Position numbers and translations under genes: made by a program
The notes under the pieces: generated by a model
Databases searched by the model: none
Told to the model about the DNA's origin: nothing
What the model saw: the letters and a program-made list of their open reading frames with translations, nothing else
Assembly: GCA_958298945.1 (NCBI GenBank)
Contig: OY282608.1
Coordinates: 75,626,806 to 75,690,805 of the forward strand
Source: Atherix ibis
Taxonomy: Eukaryota; Arthropoda; Insecta; Diptera; Athericidae
Length of the DNA stretch: 64,000 bases
Reading direction: 5' to 3'
In this document: in pieces, positions 11,001 to 22,821 of the stretch
Layout of the letters: each line of letters opens with the position of its first letter
Position numbering within the stretch: the first letter of the stretch is position 1

Positions 11001-13100
11001 TGTTTGTTAGTTTGTTGGTTTGTTGGCTTGTTGGTTTGTTGGTTTGTTGGTTTGTTGGTTTGTTAGTTTGTTGGTTTGTTGGTTTGTTGGTTTGTTGGCT
11101 TGTTGGTTTGTTGGTTTGTTGGTTTGTTGGTTTGTTAGTTTGTTGGTTTGTTAGTTTGTTGGTTTGTTGGTTTGTTGGTTTGTTGGTTTGTTTGTTTGTT
11201 GGTTTATTTGTTTGTTAGTTTGTTGGTTTGTTGGGTTGTTGGTTTATTTGTTTGTTGGTTTGTTAGTTTGCTGGCTTGTTGGTTTGCTACTTTGTTGGTT
11301 TGTTGGTTTGTTGGTTTATTTGTTTGTTGGTTTGTTCGTTTGTTGGCTTGTTGGCTTGTTGGATTGTTGGCTTGTTGGTTTGTTGGTTTGTTGATTTGTT
11401 GGCTTTTTGGTTTGTTGGTTTGTTGGTTTGTTGGTTTGTTGGTTTGTTAGTTTGTTGGTTTGTTAGTTTGTTGGTTTGTTGGTTTGTTGGTTTGTTGGTT
11501 TGTTGGTTTGTTGGTTTGTTGGTTTGTTGGTTTGTTGGTTTATTTGTTTGTTGGTTTGTTGGTTTGTTGGTTTGTTGGTTTGTTGGTTTGTTGGTTTGTT
11601 GGTTTGTTGGTTTGTTGGTTAATTTGTTTATTCGTTTGTTGGCTTGTTGGTTTGTTGGCTTGTTGATTTGTTCGCTTGTTGGTTTGTTGGTTTGTTGGTT
11701 TGTTGGTTTGTTGGTTTGTTGGTTTGTTCGTTTGTTGGTGTTTTGGTTTGTTGGCTTGTTGGTTTGTTGGCTTGTTGGTTTGTTGGTTTGTTGGTTTGTT
11801 GGTTTGTTGGTTTGTTGGTTTGTTTGTTTGTTGGTTTGTTTGTTTTTTGGCTTGTTGGTTTGTTGGTTTGTTGGTTTTTTGGTTTGTTGGTTTGTTGTTT
11901 TGTTGGTTTGTTTGTTTGTTGGTTTGTTGGTTTGTTCGTTTTTTGGCTTGTTGGTTTGTTGGCTTGTTGGCTTGTTGGTCTGATGGTTTGTTTGTTTGTT
12001 GGTTTGTTGGTTTGTTGGTTTATTTGTTTGTTGGTTTGTTGGTTTTTGTTGGTTTGTTGATTTGTTTGTTTGTTGGTTTGTTGGTTTGTTGGTTTGTTAG
12101 TTTGTTGGTTTGTTGGTTTGTTGGTTTGTTGGCTTGTTGGCTTGTTGGCTTGCTGGCTTGTTGGTATGTTGGTTTGTTGATTTGTTGGTTTGTTGGTTTG
12201 TTGGTTTATTGGTTTGTTGGTTTGTTGGTTTGTTGGTTTGTTGGTTTGTTGGTTTGTTGGTTTGTTGGTTTATTTGTTTGTTGGTTTGTTGGCTTGTTGA
12301 TTTGTTGGCTTGTTGGTTTGTTGGTTTGTTGGTTTATTTGTTTGTTGGTTTGTTGGTTTGTTCGTTTGTTGGTTTGTTGGTTTGTTCGTTTGTTGGTTTG
12401 TTGGTTTGTTGGTTTGTTAGTTTGTTGATTTGTTGGTTTGTTGGTTTGTTGGTTTGTCGGTTTGTTGGTTTGTTAGTTTGTTGGTTTGTTGGTTTGTTTG
12501 TTTGTTGGTTTGGTCGTTTGTTGGCTTGTTGGTGTGTTGGTTTGTTGGCTTGTTGGTTTGTTGGTTTGTTGGTTTGTTGGTTTGTTGGTTTGTTGGTTTG
12601 TTGGTTTGTTGGTTTTTGGTTTATTGGTTTGTTGGTTTGTTGGTTTGTTGGTTTGTTCGTTTGTTGGTTTGTTGGTTTGTTAGTTTGTTGGCTTGTTCAT
12701 TTGTTGGTTTGTTGGTTTGTTGGTTTGTTGGTTTGTTGGTTTGTTGGTTTATTTGTTTGTTGGTTTGTTGGCTTGTTGGCTTGTTGGTTTGTTGGCTTGT
12801 TGGTTTGTTGGTTTATTTGTTTGTTGGTTTGCTTGTTTGTTGGTTTGTTCGTTTGTTGGCTTGTTGGTTTTTTGGTTTGTTGGCTTGTTGGTTTGTGGGT
12901 TCGTTGGTTTGTTGGTTTGTTGGTTTGTTGGTTTATTTGTTTGCTAGTTTGTTGGTTTGTTGGGTTGTTGGTTTATTTGTTTGTTGGTTTGTTTGTTTGC
13001 TGGCTTGTTGGTTTGTTGCTTTGTTGGTTTGTTGGTTTGTTGGTTTATTTGTTGTTGGTTTGTTCGTTTGTTGGCTTGTTGGCTTGTTGGCTTGTTGGCT
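11001..13100 (+). repeat. Satellite segment 5: mosaic including a partial module M
   Basis: Satellite units only. A partial module M lies around 11,729-12,052: the GGTGTTTTGG unit and GGTTTTTGTTGG at 12041 are present, but GGTTCTTTTG and GGCATG are not. GGTTAATTTGTTTATTCG near 11,618 recurs near 15,234, 53,331 and 55,789. From about 12,480 to 12,950 the variants resemble 16,100-16,450. A 7-bp deletion-type unit (TTTGTTGTTGG) is at about 13,050. Confidence 0.75.
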
Positions 13101-15776
13101 TGTTGGTTTGTTGGTTTGTTGGTTTGTTGGTTTGTTGGTTTGTTGGCTTGTTGGTTTGTTGGTTTGTTGGTTTGTTGGTTTGTTGACTTGTTGGTTTGTT
13201 GGTTTTTTGGTTTGTTGATTTGTTGGTTTGTTGATTTGTTGGTTTGTTGGTTTGTTGGTTTGTTGGTTTGTTGGTTTATTTGTTTGTTGGTTTGTTGGTT
13301 TGTTCGTTTGTTGGTTTGTTCGTTTGTTGGTTTGTTGGTTTGTTGGTTTGTTGGTTTGTTGGTTTGTTGATTTGTTGGTTTGTTGGTTTGTTGGTTTGTT
13401 GGTTTGTTGGCTTGTTGGTTTGTTGGTTTGTTGGTTTATTTGTTTGTTAGTTTGTTGGTTTGTTGGGTTGTTGGTTTATTTGTTTATTGGTTTGTTAGTT
13501 TGCTGGCTTGTTGGTTTGTTGCTTTGTTGGTTTGTTGGTTTGTTGGTTTATTTGTTTGTTGGTTTGTTCGTTTGTTGGCTTGTTGGCTTGTTGGCTTGTT
13601 GGCTTGTTGGCTTGTTGGTTTGTTGGTTTGTTGGTTTGTTGGCTTGTTGGTTTGTTGGTTTGTTGGTTTGTTGGTTTGTTAGTTTGTTGGTTTGTTGGCT
13701 TGTTGGTTTGTTGGTTTTTTGGTTTGTTGATTTGTTGGTTTGTTGATTTGTTGGTTTGTTGGTTTGTTGGTTTGTTGGTTTGTTGGTTGTTGGTTTCTTG
13801 GTTTGTTGGTTTGTTGGTTTTTTGGTTTGTTGGCTTGTTGGTTTGTTGGTTTGTTGGTTTGTTGATTTGTTGGTTTGTTGGTTTGTTGGTTTGTTGGTTT
13901 GTTGGTTTGTTGGTTTGTCGTTTGTAGGTTTTTTGGTTTGTTGGTTTGTTGGTTGGTTGGTTTGTTGGTTTGTTGGTTTGTTGGCTTGTTGTTTGTTGGT
14001 TTTTTTGGCTTGTTGGCTTGTTGGTTTGTTGGTTTGTTGGTTTGTTGGTTTGTTGGTTTGTTGGTTTGTTGGTCTGTTGGTTTGTTGGTTTGTTTGCTTG
14101 TTGGTTTGTTGGCTTGTTGGCTTGTTGGTTTGTTGGTTTGTTGGTTTGTTGGTTTGTTGGTTTGTTGGTTTTTTTGGTTTGTTGGTTTGTTGGTTTGTTG
14201 GTTTATTGGTTTGTTGGTTTGTTGGTTTGTTGGTTTGTTTGTTTGTTGATTTGTTCGTTTGTTGGTTTGTTGGTTTGTTTGTTTGTTAATTTGTTCGTTT
14301 GTTGGCTTGTTGGTTTGTTGGCTTGTTGGCTTGTTTGCTTGTTAGTTTGTTAGTTTGTTTGCTTGTTGGTTTGTTGGTTTGTTGGTTTGTTGGTTTGCTG
14401 GCTTGTCGGTTTGTTGGCTTGTTGGCTTGTTGGTTTGTTGGTTTGTTGGATTCTTGGTCTGTTGGTTTGTTGGTTTGTTGGTTTGTTGGTTTATTGGTTT
14501 GTTGGTTTGTTTGTTTGTTGGTTTGTTCGTTTGGTGGCTTGTTGGTTTGTTGGCTTGTTGGCTTGTTGGTTTATTTGTTTGTTGGTTTGTTAGTTGGCTG
14601 GCTTGTTGGTTTGTTGCTTTGTTGGTTTGTTGGTTTGTTGGTTTATTTGTTTGTTGGTTTGTTCGTTTGTTGGCTTGTTGGCTTGTTGGCTTGTTGGTTT
14701 GTTGGTTTGTTGGTTTGTTGGCTTGTTGGTTTGTTGGTTTGTTGGTGTGTTGGTTTGCTAGTTTGTTGGTTTGTTAGTTTGTTGGTTTGTTGGTTTGTTG
14801 GTTTGTTGGTTTGTTTGTCTGTTGGTTTATTTGTTTGTTAGTTTGTTGGTTTGTTGGGTTGTTGGTTTATTTGTTTGTTGGTTTGTTAGTTTGCTGGCTT
14901 GTTGGTTTGTTGCTTTGTTGGTTTGTTGGTTTGTTGGTTTATTTGTTTGTTGGTTTGTTCGTTTGTTGGCTTGTTGGCTTGTTGGATTGTTGGCTTGTTG
15001 GTTTGTTGGTTTGTTGGTTTGTTGGCTTTTTGGTTTGTTGGTTTGTTGGTTTGTTGGTTTGTTAGTTTGTTGGTTTTTTAGTTTGTTGGTTTGTTGGTTT
15101 GTTGGTTTGTTGGTTTGTTGGTTTGTTGGTTTGTTGGTTTGTTGGTTTGTTGGTTTGTTGGTTTATTTGTTTGTTCGTTTGTTGGTTTGTTGGTTTGTTG
15201 GTTTGTTGGTTTGTTGGTTTGTTGGTTTGTTGGTTAATTTGTTTATTCGTTTGTTGGCTTGTTGGTTTGTTGGCTTGTTGATTTGTTCGCTTGTTGGTTT
15301 GTTGGTTTGTTGGCTTGTTCGTTTGTTGGTTTGTTCGTTTGTTGGTGTTTTGGTTTGTTGGCTTGTTGGTTTGTTGGCTTGTTGGTTTGTTGGTTTGTTG
15401 GTTTGTTGGTTTGTTGGTTTGTTGGTTTGTTTGTTTGTTGGTTTGTTTGTTTTTTGGCTTGTTGGTTTGTTGGTTTGTTGGTTTTTTAGTTTGTTGGTTT
15501 GTTGTTTTGTTGGTTTGTTTGTTTGTTGGTTTGTTGGTTTGTTCGTTTTTTGGCTTGTTGGTTTGTTGCCTTGTTGGCTTGTTGGTCTGTTGGTTTGTTT
15601 GTTTGTTGGTTTGTTGGTTTGTTGGTTTATTTGTTTGTTGGTTTGTTGGTTTTTGTTGGTTTGTTGATTTGTTTGTTTGTTGGTTTGTTAGTTTGTTGGT
15701 TTGTTGGTTTGTTTGTTTGTTGGTTTGTTCATTTGTTGGCTTGATGGTTTGTTGGCTTCTTGGCTTTTTGGCATGT
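13101..15776 (+). repeat. Left flanking repeat, part 1 (~2.6 kb)
   Basis: The variant barcode matches 51,190-53,881 at offsets of 38,087 (for example GACTTG at 13185 and 51272) to 38,113 (GGATTCTTGG at 14448 and 52561) and 38,105 (GGCATG at 15770 and 53875). The 26-bp step between the first two offsets equals three whole units plus two single-base deletions present on this side only, in GGTTGTTGG near 13,786 and TTGTTTGTTGG near 13,988. Landmarks in order are GATTTGTT alternation, TCGTTTGTAGG at 13918, GGATTCTTGG, GGTTTTTGTTGG at 15648 and GGCATG at 15770. Confidence 0.88.
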
Positions 15777-18200
15777 TGGTTTGTTGGTTTGTTGGTTTGT
15801 TGGTTTGTTGGTTTGTTGGCTTGTTGGCTTGTTGGCTTGCTGGCTTGTTGGTATGTTGGTTTGTTGGTTTGTTGGTTTGTTGGTTTGTTGGTTTGTTGGT
15901 TTGTTGGTTTGTTGGTTTGTTGGTTTGTTGGTTTATTTGTTTGTTGGTTTGTTGGCTTGTTGATTTGTTGGCTTGTTGGTTTGTTGGTTTGTTGGTTTGT
16001 TGGTTTATTTGTTTGTTGGTTTGTTGGTTTGTTCGTTTGTGGGTTTGTTCGTTTGTTGGTTTGTTGGTTTGTTGGTTTGTTGGTTTGTTGATTTGTTTGT
16101 TTGTTGGTTTGTTGGTTTGTTGGCTTGTTGGTTTGTTGGTTTGGTGGTTTGTTTGTTTGTTGGTTTGGTCGTTTGTTGGCTTGTTGGTTTGTTGGTTTGT
16201 TGGCTTGTTGGTTTGTTGGTTTGTTGGCTTGTTGGTTTGTTGGTTTGTTGGTTTGTTGGTTTGTTGGTTTGTTGGTTTATTGGTTTGTTGGTTTGTTGGT
16301 TTGTTCGTTTGTTGGTTTGTTGGTTTGTTGGCTTGTTGGTTTGTTGGTTTGTTGGTTTGTTGGTTTGTTGGTTTATTTGTTTGTTGGTTTGTTGGCTTGT
16401 TGGCTTGTTGGTTTGTTGGCTTGTTGGTTTGTTGGTTTATTTGTTTGTTGGTTTGCTTGCTTGTTGGTTTGTTGGCTTGTTGGTTTGTTGGTTTGTTGGC
16501 TTGTTGGTTTGTTGGTTCGTTGGTTTGTTTGTTTGTTGGTTTGTTGGTTTGTTGGTTTGTTGGTTTGTTGGTTTGTTGGTTTTTTGGTTTGTTGGTTTGT
16601 TGGTTTGTTGGTTTGTTGGTTGGTTGGTTTGTTGGCTTGTTGGTTTGTTGGTTTGTTGGCTTATTGGTTTATTGGTTTGTTGGTTTGTTCGTTTGTTGGT
16701 TTGTTGGTTCGTTGGTTTGTTAGTTTGTTGGTTTGTTGGTTTGTTGGTTTGTTGGTTTTTTGGTTTGTTGGTTTGTTGATTCGTTGGTTTGTGGGTTTGT
16801 TGGTTTGTTCGTTTGTTGGCTTGTTGCTTTGTTGGCTTGTTGGCTTGTTGGTTTGTTGGTTTGTTGGTTTGTTGGTTAATTTGTTTATTTGTTTGTTTGT
16901 TTGTTGGTTTGTTCGTCTGTTGGTTTGTTGGTTTGTTGATTTGTTGGTTTGTTTGTTGGTTTGTTGGTTTGTAGGTTTGTTGGTTTGTTCGTTTGTTGGT
17001 TTGTTCGTTTGTTGGTTTGTTGGTCTGTTGGTTTTTTGGTTTGTTGGCTTGTTGGTTTTTTGGTTTGTTGGTTTGTTGGCTTGTTGGTTTGTTGGTTTAT
17101 TTGTTTGTTGGTTTGCTTGTTTGTTCGTTTGTTGGCTTGTTGGTTTGTTGGTTTGTTGGCTTGTTGGTTTGTTGGTTCGTTGGTTTGTTGGTTTGTTGGT
17201 TTGTTGGTTTGTTGGTTTGTTGGTTTGTTGGCTTGTTGGTTTGTTCGTTTGTTGGCTTGTTGGTTTGTTGTCTTGTTGACTTGTTGGTTTGTTGGTTTGT
17301 TGGCTTATTGGTTTATTGGTTTGTTGGTTTGTTAGTTTGTTGGTTTGTTGGTTTGTTGGTTTGTTGGTTTTTTGGTTTGTTGGTTTGTTGATTCGTTGGT
17401 TTGTGGGTTTGTTGGTTTGTTCGTTTGTTGGCTTGTTGGTTTGTTGGCTTGTTGGCTTGTTGGTTTGTTGGTTTGTTAATTTGTTGGTTAATTTGTTTAT
17501 TTGTTTGTTTGTTTGTTGGTTTGTTCGTCTGTTGGTTTGTTGGTTTGTTGATTTGTTGGTTTGTTTGTTGGTTTGTTGGTTTGTAGGTTTGTTAGTTTGT
17601 TCGTTTGTTGGTTTGTTCGTTTGTTGGTTTGTTGGTTTGTTGGTTTGTTGGTTTTTTGGTTTGTTGGCTTGTTGGTTTTTTGGTTTGTTGGTTTGTTGGT
17701 TTGCTGGTTTGTTGGTTGGTTGGTTTGTTAGTTTGTTTGTTTGTTCGTTTGTTGGTTTTTTGGTTTGTTGGTTTGTTTGTTTGTTGGTTTGTTGGTTTGT
17801 TGGTTTGTTGGTTTGTTGGTTTGTTGGCTTGTTGGTTTGTTCGTTTGTTGGCTTGTTGGTTTGTTGTCTTGTTGGCTTGTTGGTTTGTTGGTTTGTTGGT
17901 TTGTTAGTTTGTTGGTTTGTTCGTTTGTTCGTTTGTTGCCTTGTTGGTTTGTTGGCTTGTTGGTTTGTTGGTTTGTTGGCTTGTTGGCTTGTTGGTTTGT
18001 TGGTTTGTTGGTTTGTTGGTTTGTTGGTTTGTTGGTTTGTTCGTTTGTTGGCTTGTTGGTTTGTTGGCTTGTTGGCTTGTTGGTTTGTTGGTTTGTTGGT
18101 TTGTTGGTTAATTTGTTTATTTGTTTGTTTGTTTGTTGGTTTGTTCGTTTGTTGGTTTGTTGGTTTGTTGATTTGTTGGTTTGTTTGTTGGTTTGTTGGT
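15777..18200 (+). repeat. Left flanking repeat, part 2: three ~0.6-kb units
   Basis: The landmark GGTTAATTTGTTTATTTG is at 16874, 17486 and 18106, spaced 612 and 620 bp, each followed by GTTTGTTTG triplets and then a unit ending in GTAGG. The same landmark occurs three times in the right flank at 57598 (with one base changed), 58570 and 59182, spaced 972 and 612 bp. The difference of 360 bp equals 45 units. Satellite units only. Confidence 0.85.
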
Positions 18201-19440
18201 TTGTAGGTTTGTTGGTTTGTTCGTTTGTTGGTTTGTTCGTTTGTTGGTTTGTTGGTTTGTTGGTTTTTTGGTTTGTTGGCTTGTTGGTTTGTTGATTTGT
18301 TGCTTTGTTGGTTTGTTGGTTTGTTGGTTTGTTGGTTTCTTCGTTCGTTGGTTTTTTGGTTTGTTGGTTTGTTGGTTTGTTGGTTTGTTGGTTTGTTGGA
18401 TTGCTGGTTTTTTGGTTTGTTGGCTTGTTGGTTTGTTGGTTTTTTGGTTTGTTGGTTTGTTGGTTTGTTGGTTTGTTGCTTTGTTGGTTTATTGGTTTGT
18501 TGGTTTGTTTGTTTGTAGGTTTTTTGGTTTGTTGGTTTGTTGGTTGGTTGGTTTGTTGGTTTGTTGGTTTGTTGGCTTGTTGGTTTGTTGGGTTTTTTGG
18601 CTTGTTGGCTTGTTGGAATGTTGGTTTGTTTGTTTGTTGGGTTGTTGGTTTGTTAGTTTGTTCGTTTGTTGGTTTGTTGGTTGTTGGCTTGTTGGCTTGT
18701 TGGTTTGTTGGCTTGTTGGCTTGTTGGTTTGCTGGTTTGTTGGTTTGTTGGTTTGTTGGTTTGTTGGTTTTTTTGGTTTGTTGGTTTGTTGTTTTGTTGG
18801 TTTGTTGGGTTGTTGGTTTGTTGGTTTGTTGATTTGTTGGTCTGTTGGTTTGTTTGTTTGTTGATTTGCTCGTTTGTTGGCTTGTTGGTTTGTTGCCTTG
18901 TTGGCTTGTTTGCTTGTTGGGTTGTTGGTTTGATTGCTTGTTGGTTTGTTGGTTTGTTGGTTTGTTGGTTTGTTGGTTTGTTGATTTGTTGGTTTGTTGG
19001 TTTGTTGGTTTGTTGGTTTGTTGGTTTTTGGTTTGTCGGCTTGTTGGTTTGTTGGTTTGTTGGTTTGTTGGTTTGTTGGTTTGTTGGTTTGTTGGCTTGT
19101 TGGTTTGTTGTTTTTTTTGGCTTGTCGGCTTGTTGGATTGTTGGTTTGTTTGTTTGTTGGGTTGTTGGTTTGTTGGTTTGTTGGTTTGTGGGTTTGTTGG
19201 TTTGTTGGTTTGTTGGCTTGTTGGCTTGTTGGTTTGTTGGCTTGTTGGCTTGTTGGTTTGCTGGTTTGTTGGTTTGTTGGTTTGTTGGTTTGTTGGTTTT
19301 TTTGGTTTGTTGGTTTGTTGGTTTGTTGGTTTGTTGGTTTGTTGGTTTGTTGATTTGTTGGTTTGTTGGTTTGTTTGTTGATTTGTTCGTTTGTTGGCTA
19401 GTTGGTTTGTTGGCTTTTGGCTTGTTTGCTCGCTGGTTTG
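18201..19440 (+). repeat. Left flanking repeat, part 3: GGAATG / T8 module
   Basis: GGAATGTTGG at 18615 and a T8 tract in GTTTTTTTTGGCTTGTCGG at 19110 define this module. Copies lie in the right flank: GGAATG at 59683, 60876 and 61613; the T8 landmark at 60202, 61307, 62132 and 63972. GGTTTTTGG sits 87 bp upstream of the T8 landmark here. The module has one copy on this side and several on the right, so amplification was asymmetric. Confidence 0.85.
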
Positions 19441-20370
19441 CTGGTTTGTTGGTTTGTTGGTTTGTTGGTTTGTTGGTTTGTTGATTTGTTGGTTTATTGG
19501 TTTGTTGGTTTGTTGGTTCCTTCGTTTGTTGTTTTGTTGGTTTGTTGGATTGTTGGTTTGTTGATTTGTTGGTTTGTTGGTTTGTTGGTTTGTTGGTTTG
19601 TTGGTTTGTTGATTTGTTGGTTTGTTGGTTTGTTGGTTTGTTGGTTTGTTGGTTCCTTCGTTTGTTGTTTTGTTGGTTTGTTGGTTTGTTGGTTTGTTGG
19701 TTTGTTGGTTTGTTGGCTTGTTGGTTTGTTGGTTTGTTGGTTTGTTGGTTTGTTAGTTTGTTGGTTTGTTGGTTTGTTGGTTTGTTGGTTTGTTGGTTTG
19801 TTGGTTTGTTGGTTTGTTGGTTTGTTGGTTTGTTGGTTTGTTGGTTTGTTCGTTTGTTGGTTTGTTCGTTTGTTGGCTTGTTGGTTTGTTGGCTTGTTGG
19901 TTTGTTGGTTCCTTCGTTTGTTGTTTTGTTGGTTTGTTGGATTGTTGGTTTGTTGATTTGTTGGTTTGTTGGTTTGTTGGTTTGTTAGTTTGTTGGTTTG
20001 TTGATTTGTTGGTTTGTTGGTTTGTTGGTTTGTTGGTTCCTTCATTTGTTGTTTTGTTGGTTTGTTGGTTTATTTGTTTGTTGGTTTGTTCGTTTGTTGG
20101 CTTGTTGGCTTGTTGGCTTGTTGGCTTGTTGGTTTGTTGGTTTGTTGGTTTGTTGGTTTGTTGGTTTGTTGGTTTGTTGGCTTGTTGGTTTGTTGGTTTG
20201 TTGGTTTGTTGGTTTGTTAGTTTGTTGGTTTGTTGGTTTGTTGGTTTGTTGGTTTGTTGGTTTCTTGGTTTGTTGGTTTGTTGGTTTGTTGGTTTGTTCG
20301 TTTGTTGGTTTGTTCGTTTGTTGGCTTGTTGGTTTGTTGGCTGGTTGGCTAGTTGGTTTGTTGGTTTGTT
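19441..20370 (+). repeat. Left flanking repeat, part 4: GGTTCCTTCG cluster
   Basis: GGTTCCTTCG, followed by TTTGTTGTTTTG, is at 19515, 19651 and 19907, with a TTCA form at 20035. This cluster has few units containing TTA or CTA, so a reverse-strand frame stays open at 19,494-20,045; its product would be pure TNQQTNKP repeats and is not a credible protein. The cluster recurs at 60,643-60,796 and 62,557-63,126 (19907 to 62973 is offset 43,066; 20035 to 63117 is 43,082, two units more). Confidence 0.85.
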
Positions 20371-21252
20371 GGTTCTTTTGTTTGTGGGTTTGTTCGTTTG
20401 TTGGTGTTTTGGTTTGTTGGCTTGTTGGTTTGTTGGCTTGTTGGTTTGTTTGTTTGTTGGTTTGTTTGTTTGTTGGCTTGTGGGTTTGTTGGTTTGTTGG
20501 TTTGTTGGTTTGTTGGTTTGTTGGTTCTTTTGTTTGTTGGTTTGTTCGTTTGTTGGTGTTTTGGTTTGTTTGTTTGTTGGTTTGTTGGTTTGTTGGTTTG
20601 TTTGTTTGTTGGTTTGTTTGTTTGTTGGCTTGTGGGTTTGTTGGTTTGTTGGTTTGTTGGTTTGTTGGTTTGTTGTTTTGTTGGTTTGTTTGTTTGTTGG
20701 TTTGTTGGTTTGTTCGTTTTTTGGCTTGTTGGTTTGTTGGCTTGTTGGCTTGTTGGTCTGTTGGTTTGTTTGTTTGTTGGTTTGTTAGTTTGTTGGTTTA
20801 TTTGTTTGTTGGTTTGTTGGTTTTTGTTGGTTTGTTGATTTGTTTGTTTGTTGGTTTGTTGGTTTGTTAGTTTGTTGGTTTGTTGGTTTGTTTGTTTGTT
20901 GGTTTGTTCGTTTGTTGGCTTGTTGGTTTGTTGGCTTCTTGGCTTGTTGGCATGTTGGTTTGTTGGTTTGTTGGTTTGTTGGTTTGTTTGCTTGTTGGTT
21001 TGTTGGTTTGTTGGTTTGTTGGTTTGTTGATTTGTTGGTTTGTAGGTTTGTTGGTTTGTTGGTTTGTTGGTTCCTTCGTTTGTTGTTTTGTTGGTTTGTT
21101 GGATTGTTGGTTTGTTGATTTGTTGGTTTGTTGGTTTGTTGGTTTATTTGTTTGTTGGTTTGTTCGTTTGTTGGCTTGTTGGCTTTTTGGCTTGTTGGCT
21201 TGTTGGCTTGTTGGTTTGTTGGTTTGTTGGTTTGTTGGTTTGTTAGTTTGTT
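20371..21252 (+). repeat. Module M with internal duplication
   Basis: GGTTCTTTTG occurs twice, at 20371 and 20523 (152 bp, 19 units), followed by GGTTTTTGTTGG at 20819 and GGCATG at 20949. The same doubled start is found at 63461 and 63613 (offset 43,090). A fifth GGTTCCTTCG is at 21069, which places a piece of the preceding cluster behind the module and shows mosaic joining. Confidence 0.83.
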
Positions 21253-22821
21253 GGTTTATTGGCTTGTTGGTTTGTTGGTTTGTTGGTTTGTTGGTTTGTT
21301 AATTTGTTGGTTTGTTGGTTTGTTGGTTTGTTGGTTTGTTGGTTTGTTGGTTTGTTGGTTTGTTGGTTTGTTGGTTTGTTGGTTTGTTGGTTTGTTCGTT
21401 TGTTGGTTTGTTCGTTTGTTGGCTTGTTGGTTTGTTGGCTTGTTGGCTAGTTGGTTTGTTGGTTTGTTGGTTCTTTTGTTTGTTGGTTTGTTCGTTTGTT
21501 GGTGTTTTGGTTTGTTGGCTTGTTAGTTTGCTGGCTTGTTGGTTGTTGGTTTGTTTGTTTGGTGGTTTGTTGGTTTGTTGGTTAGTTTGTTTGTTGGTTT
21601 GTTTGTTTGTTGGCTTGTGGGTTTGTTGGTTTGTTGGTTTGTTGGTTTGTTGGTTTGTTGTTTTTTTGGTTTGTTTGTTTGTTGGTTTGTTGGTTTGTTC
21701 GTTTTTTGGCTTGTTGGTTTGTTGGCTTGTTGGCTTGTTGGTCTGTTGGTTTGTTTGTTTGTTGGTTTGTTGGTTTCTTGGTTTATTTGTTTGTTGGTTT
21801 GTTGGTTTTTGTTGGTTTGTTGATTTGTTTGTTTGTTGGTTTGTTGGTTTGTTAGTTTGTTGGTTTGTTGGTTTGTTTGTTTGTTGGTTTGTTCGTTTGT
21901 TGGCTTGTTGGTTTGTTGGCTTCTTGGCTTGTTGGCATGTTGGTTTGTAGGTTTGTTGGTTTGTTGTTTTGTTGGTTTGTTGGCTTGTTGGCTTGTTGGC
22001 TTGCTGGCTTATTGGTTTGTTGGTTTGTTGGTTTGTTGGTTTGTTGGTTTGTTGGTTTGTTGGTTTGTTGGTTTGTTGGTTTGTTGGTTTATTTGTTTGT
22101 TGGTTTGTTGGCTTGTTGATTTGTTGGCTTGTTGGTTTGTTGGTTTGTTGGTTTGTTGGTTTATTTGTTTGTTGGTTTGTTGGTTTGTTGGTTTGTTCGT
22201 TTGTTGGTTTGTTGGTTTGTTTGTTTGTTGGTTTGGTAGTTTGTTGGCTTGTTGGTTTGTTGGTTTGTTGGCTTGTTGGTTTGTTGGTTTGTTGGTTTGT
22301 TGGTTTGTTAGTTTGTTGGTTTGTTGGTTTGTTGGTTTATTGGTTTGTTGGTTTGTTGGTTTGTTGGTTTGTTGGTTTGTTGGTTTTTTGGTTTGTTAGC
22401 TTGTTGGTTTGTTGGTTTGTGGGTGTGTTGGTTTGTTCGTTTGTTGGTTTGTTGGTTTGTTAGTTAGTTGGCTTGCTCGTTTGTTGGTTTGTTGGCTTGT
22501 TGGTTTGTTGGTTTGTTGGTTTGCTTGTTTGTTGGTTTGTTCGTTTGTTGGCTTGTTGGTTTGTTGGTTTGTTGGCTTGTTGGTTTGTTGGTTTGTTGGT
22601 TTCGTGGTTTGTTGGTTTGTTGGTTTGTTGGTTCGTTGGTTTGTTGGTTTGTTGGTTTGTTGGTTTGTTGGTTTGTTGGTTTGTTGGTTTGTTGGTTTTT
22701 TGGTTTTTTGGTTTGTTGGTTTGTTGGTTTGTTGGTTTGTTGGTTGGTTGGTTTGTTAGTTTGTTTGTTTGTTCGTTTGTTGGTTTTTTGGTTTGTTGGT
22801 TTGTTTGTTTGTTGGTTTGTT
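21253..22821 (+). repeat. 1.57-kb tandem higher-order unit, copy 1
   Basis: The unit begins near GGTTTATTGGCTTG at 21253 and runs to the same sequence at 22822. Inside are GGTTCTTTTG at 21469, GGTTTTTGTTGG at 21804, GGCATG at 21934, and a downstream stretch with GGTGTG and GGTTTCGTGG variants. All landmarks recur 1,569 to 1,585 bp later, the differences being one or two 8-bp units. Confidence 0.9.
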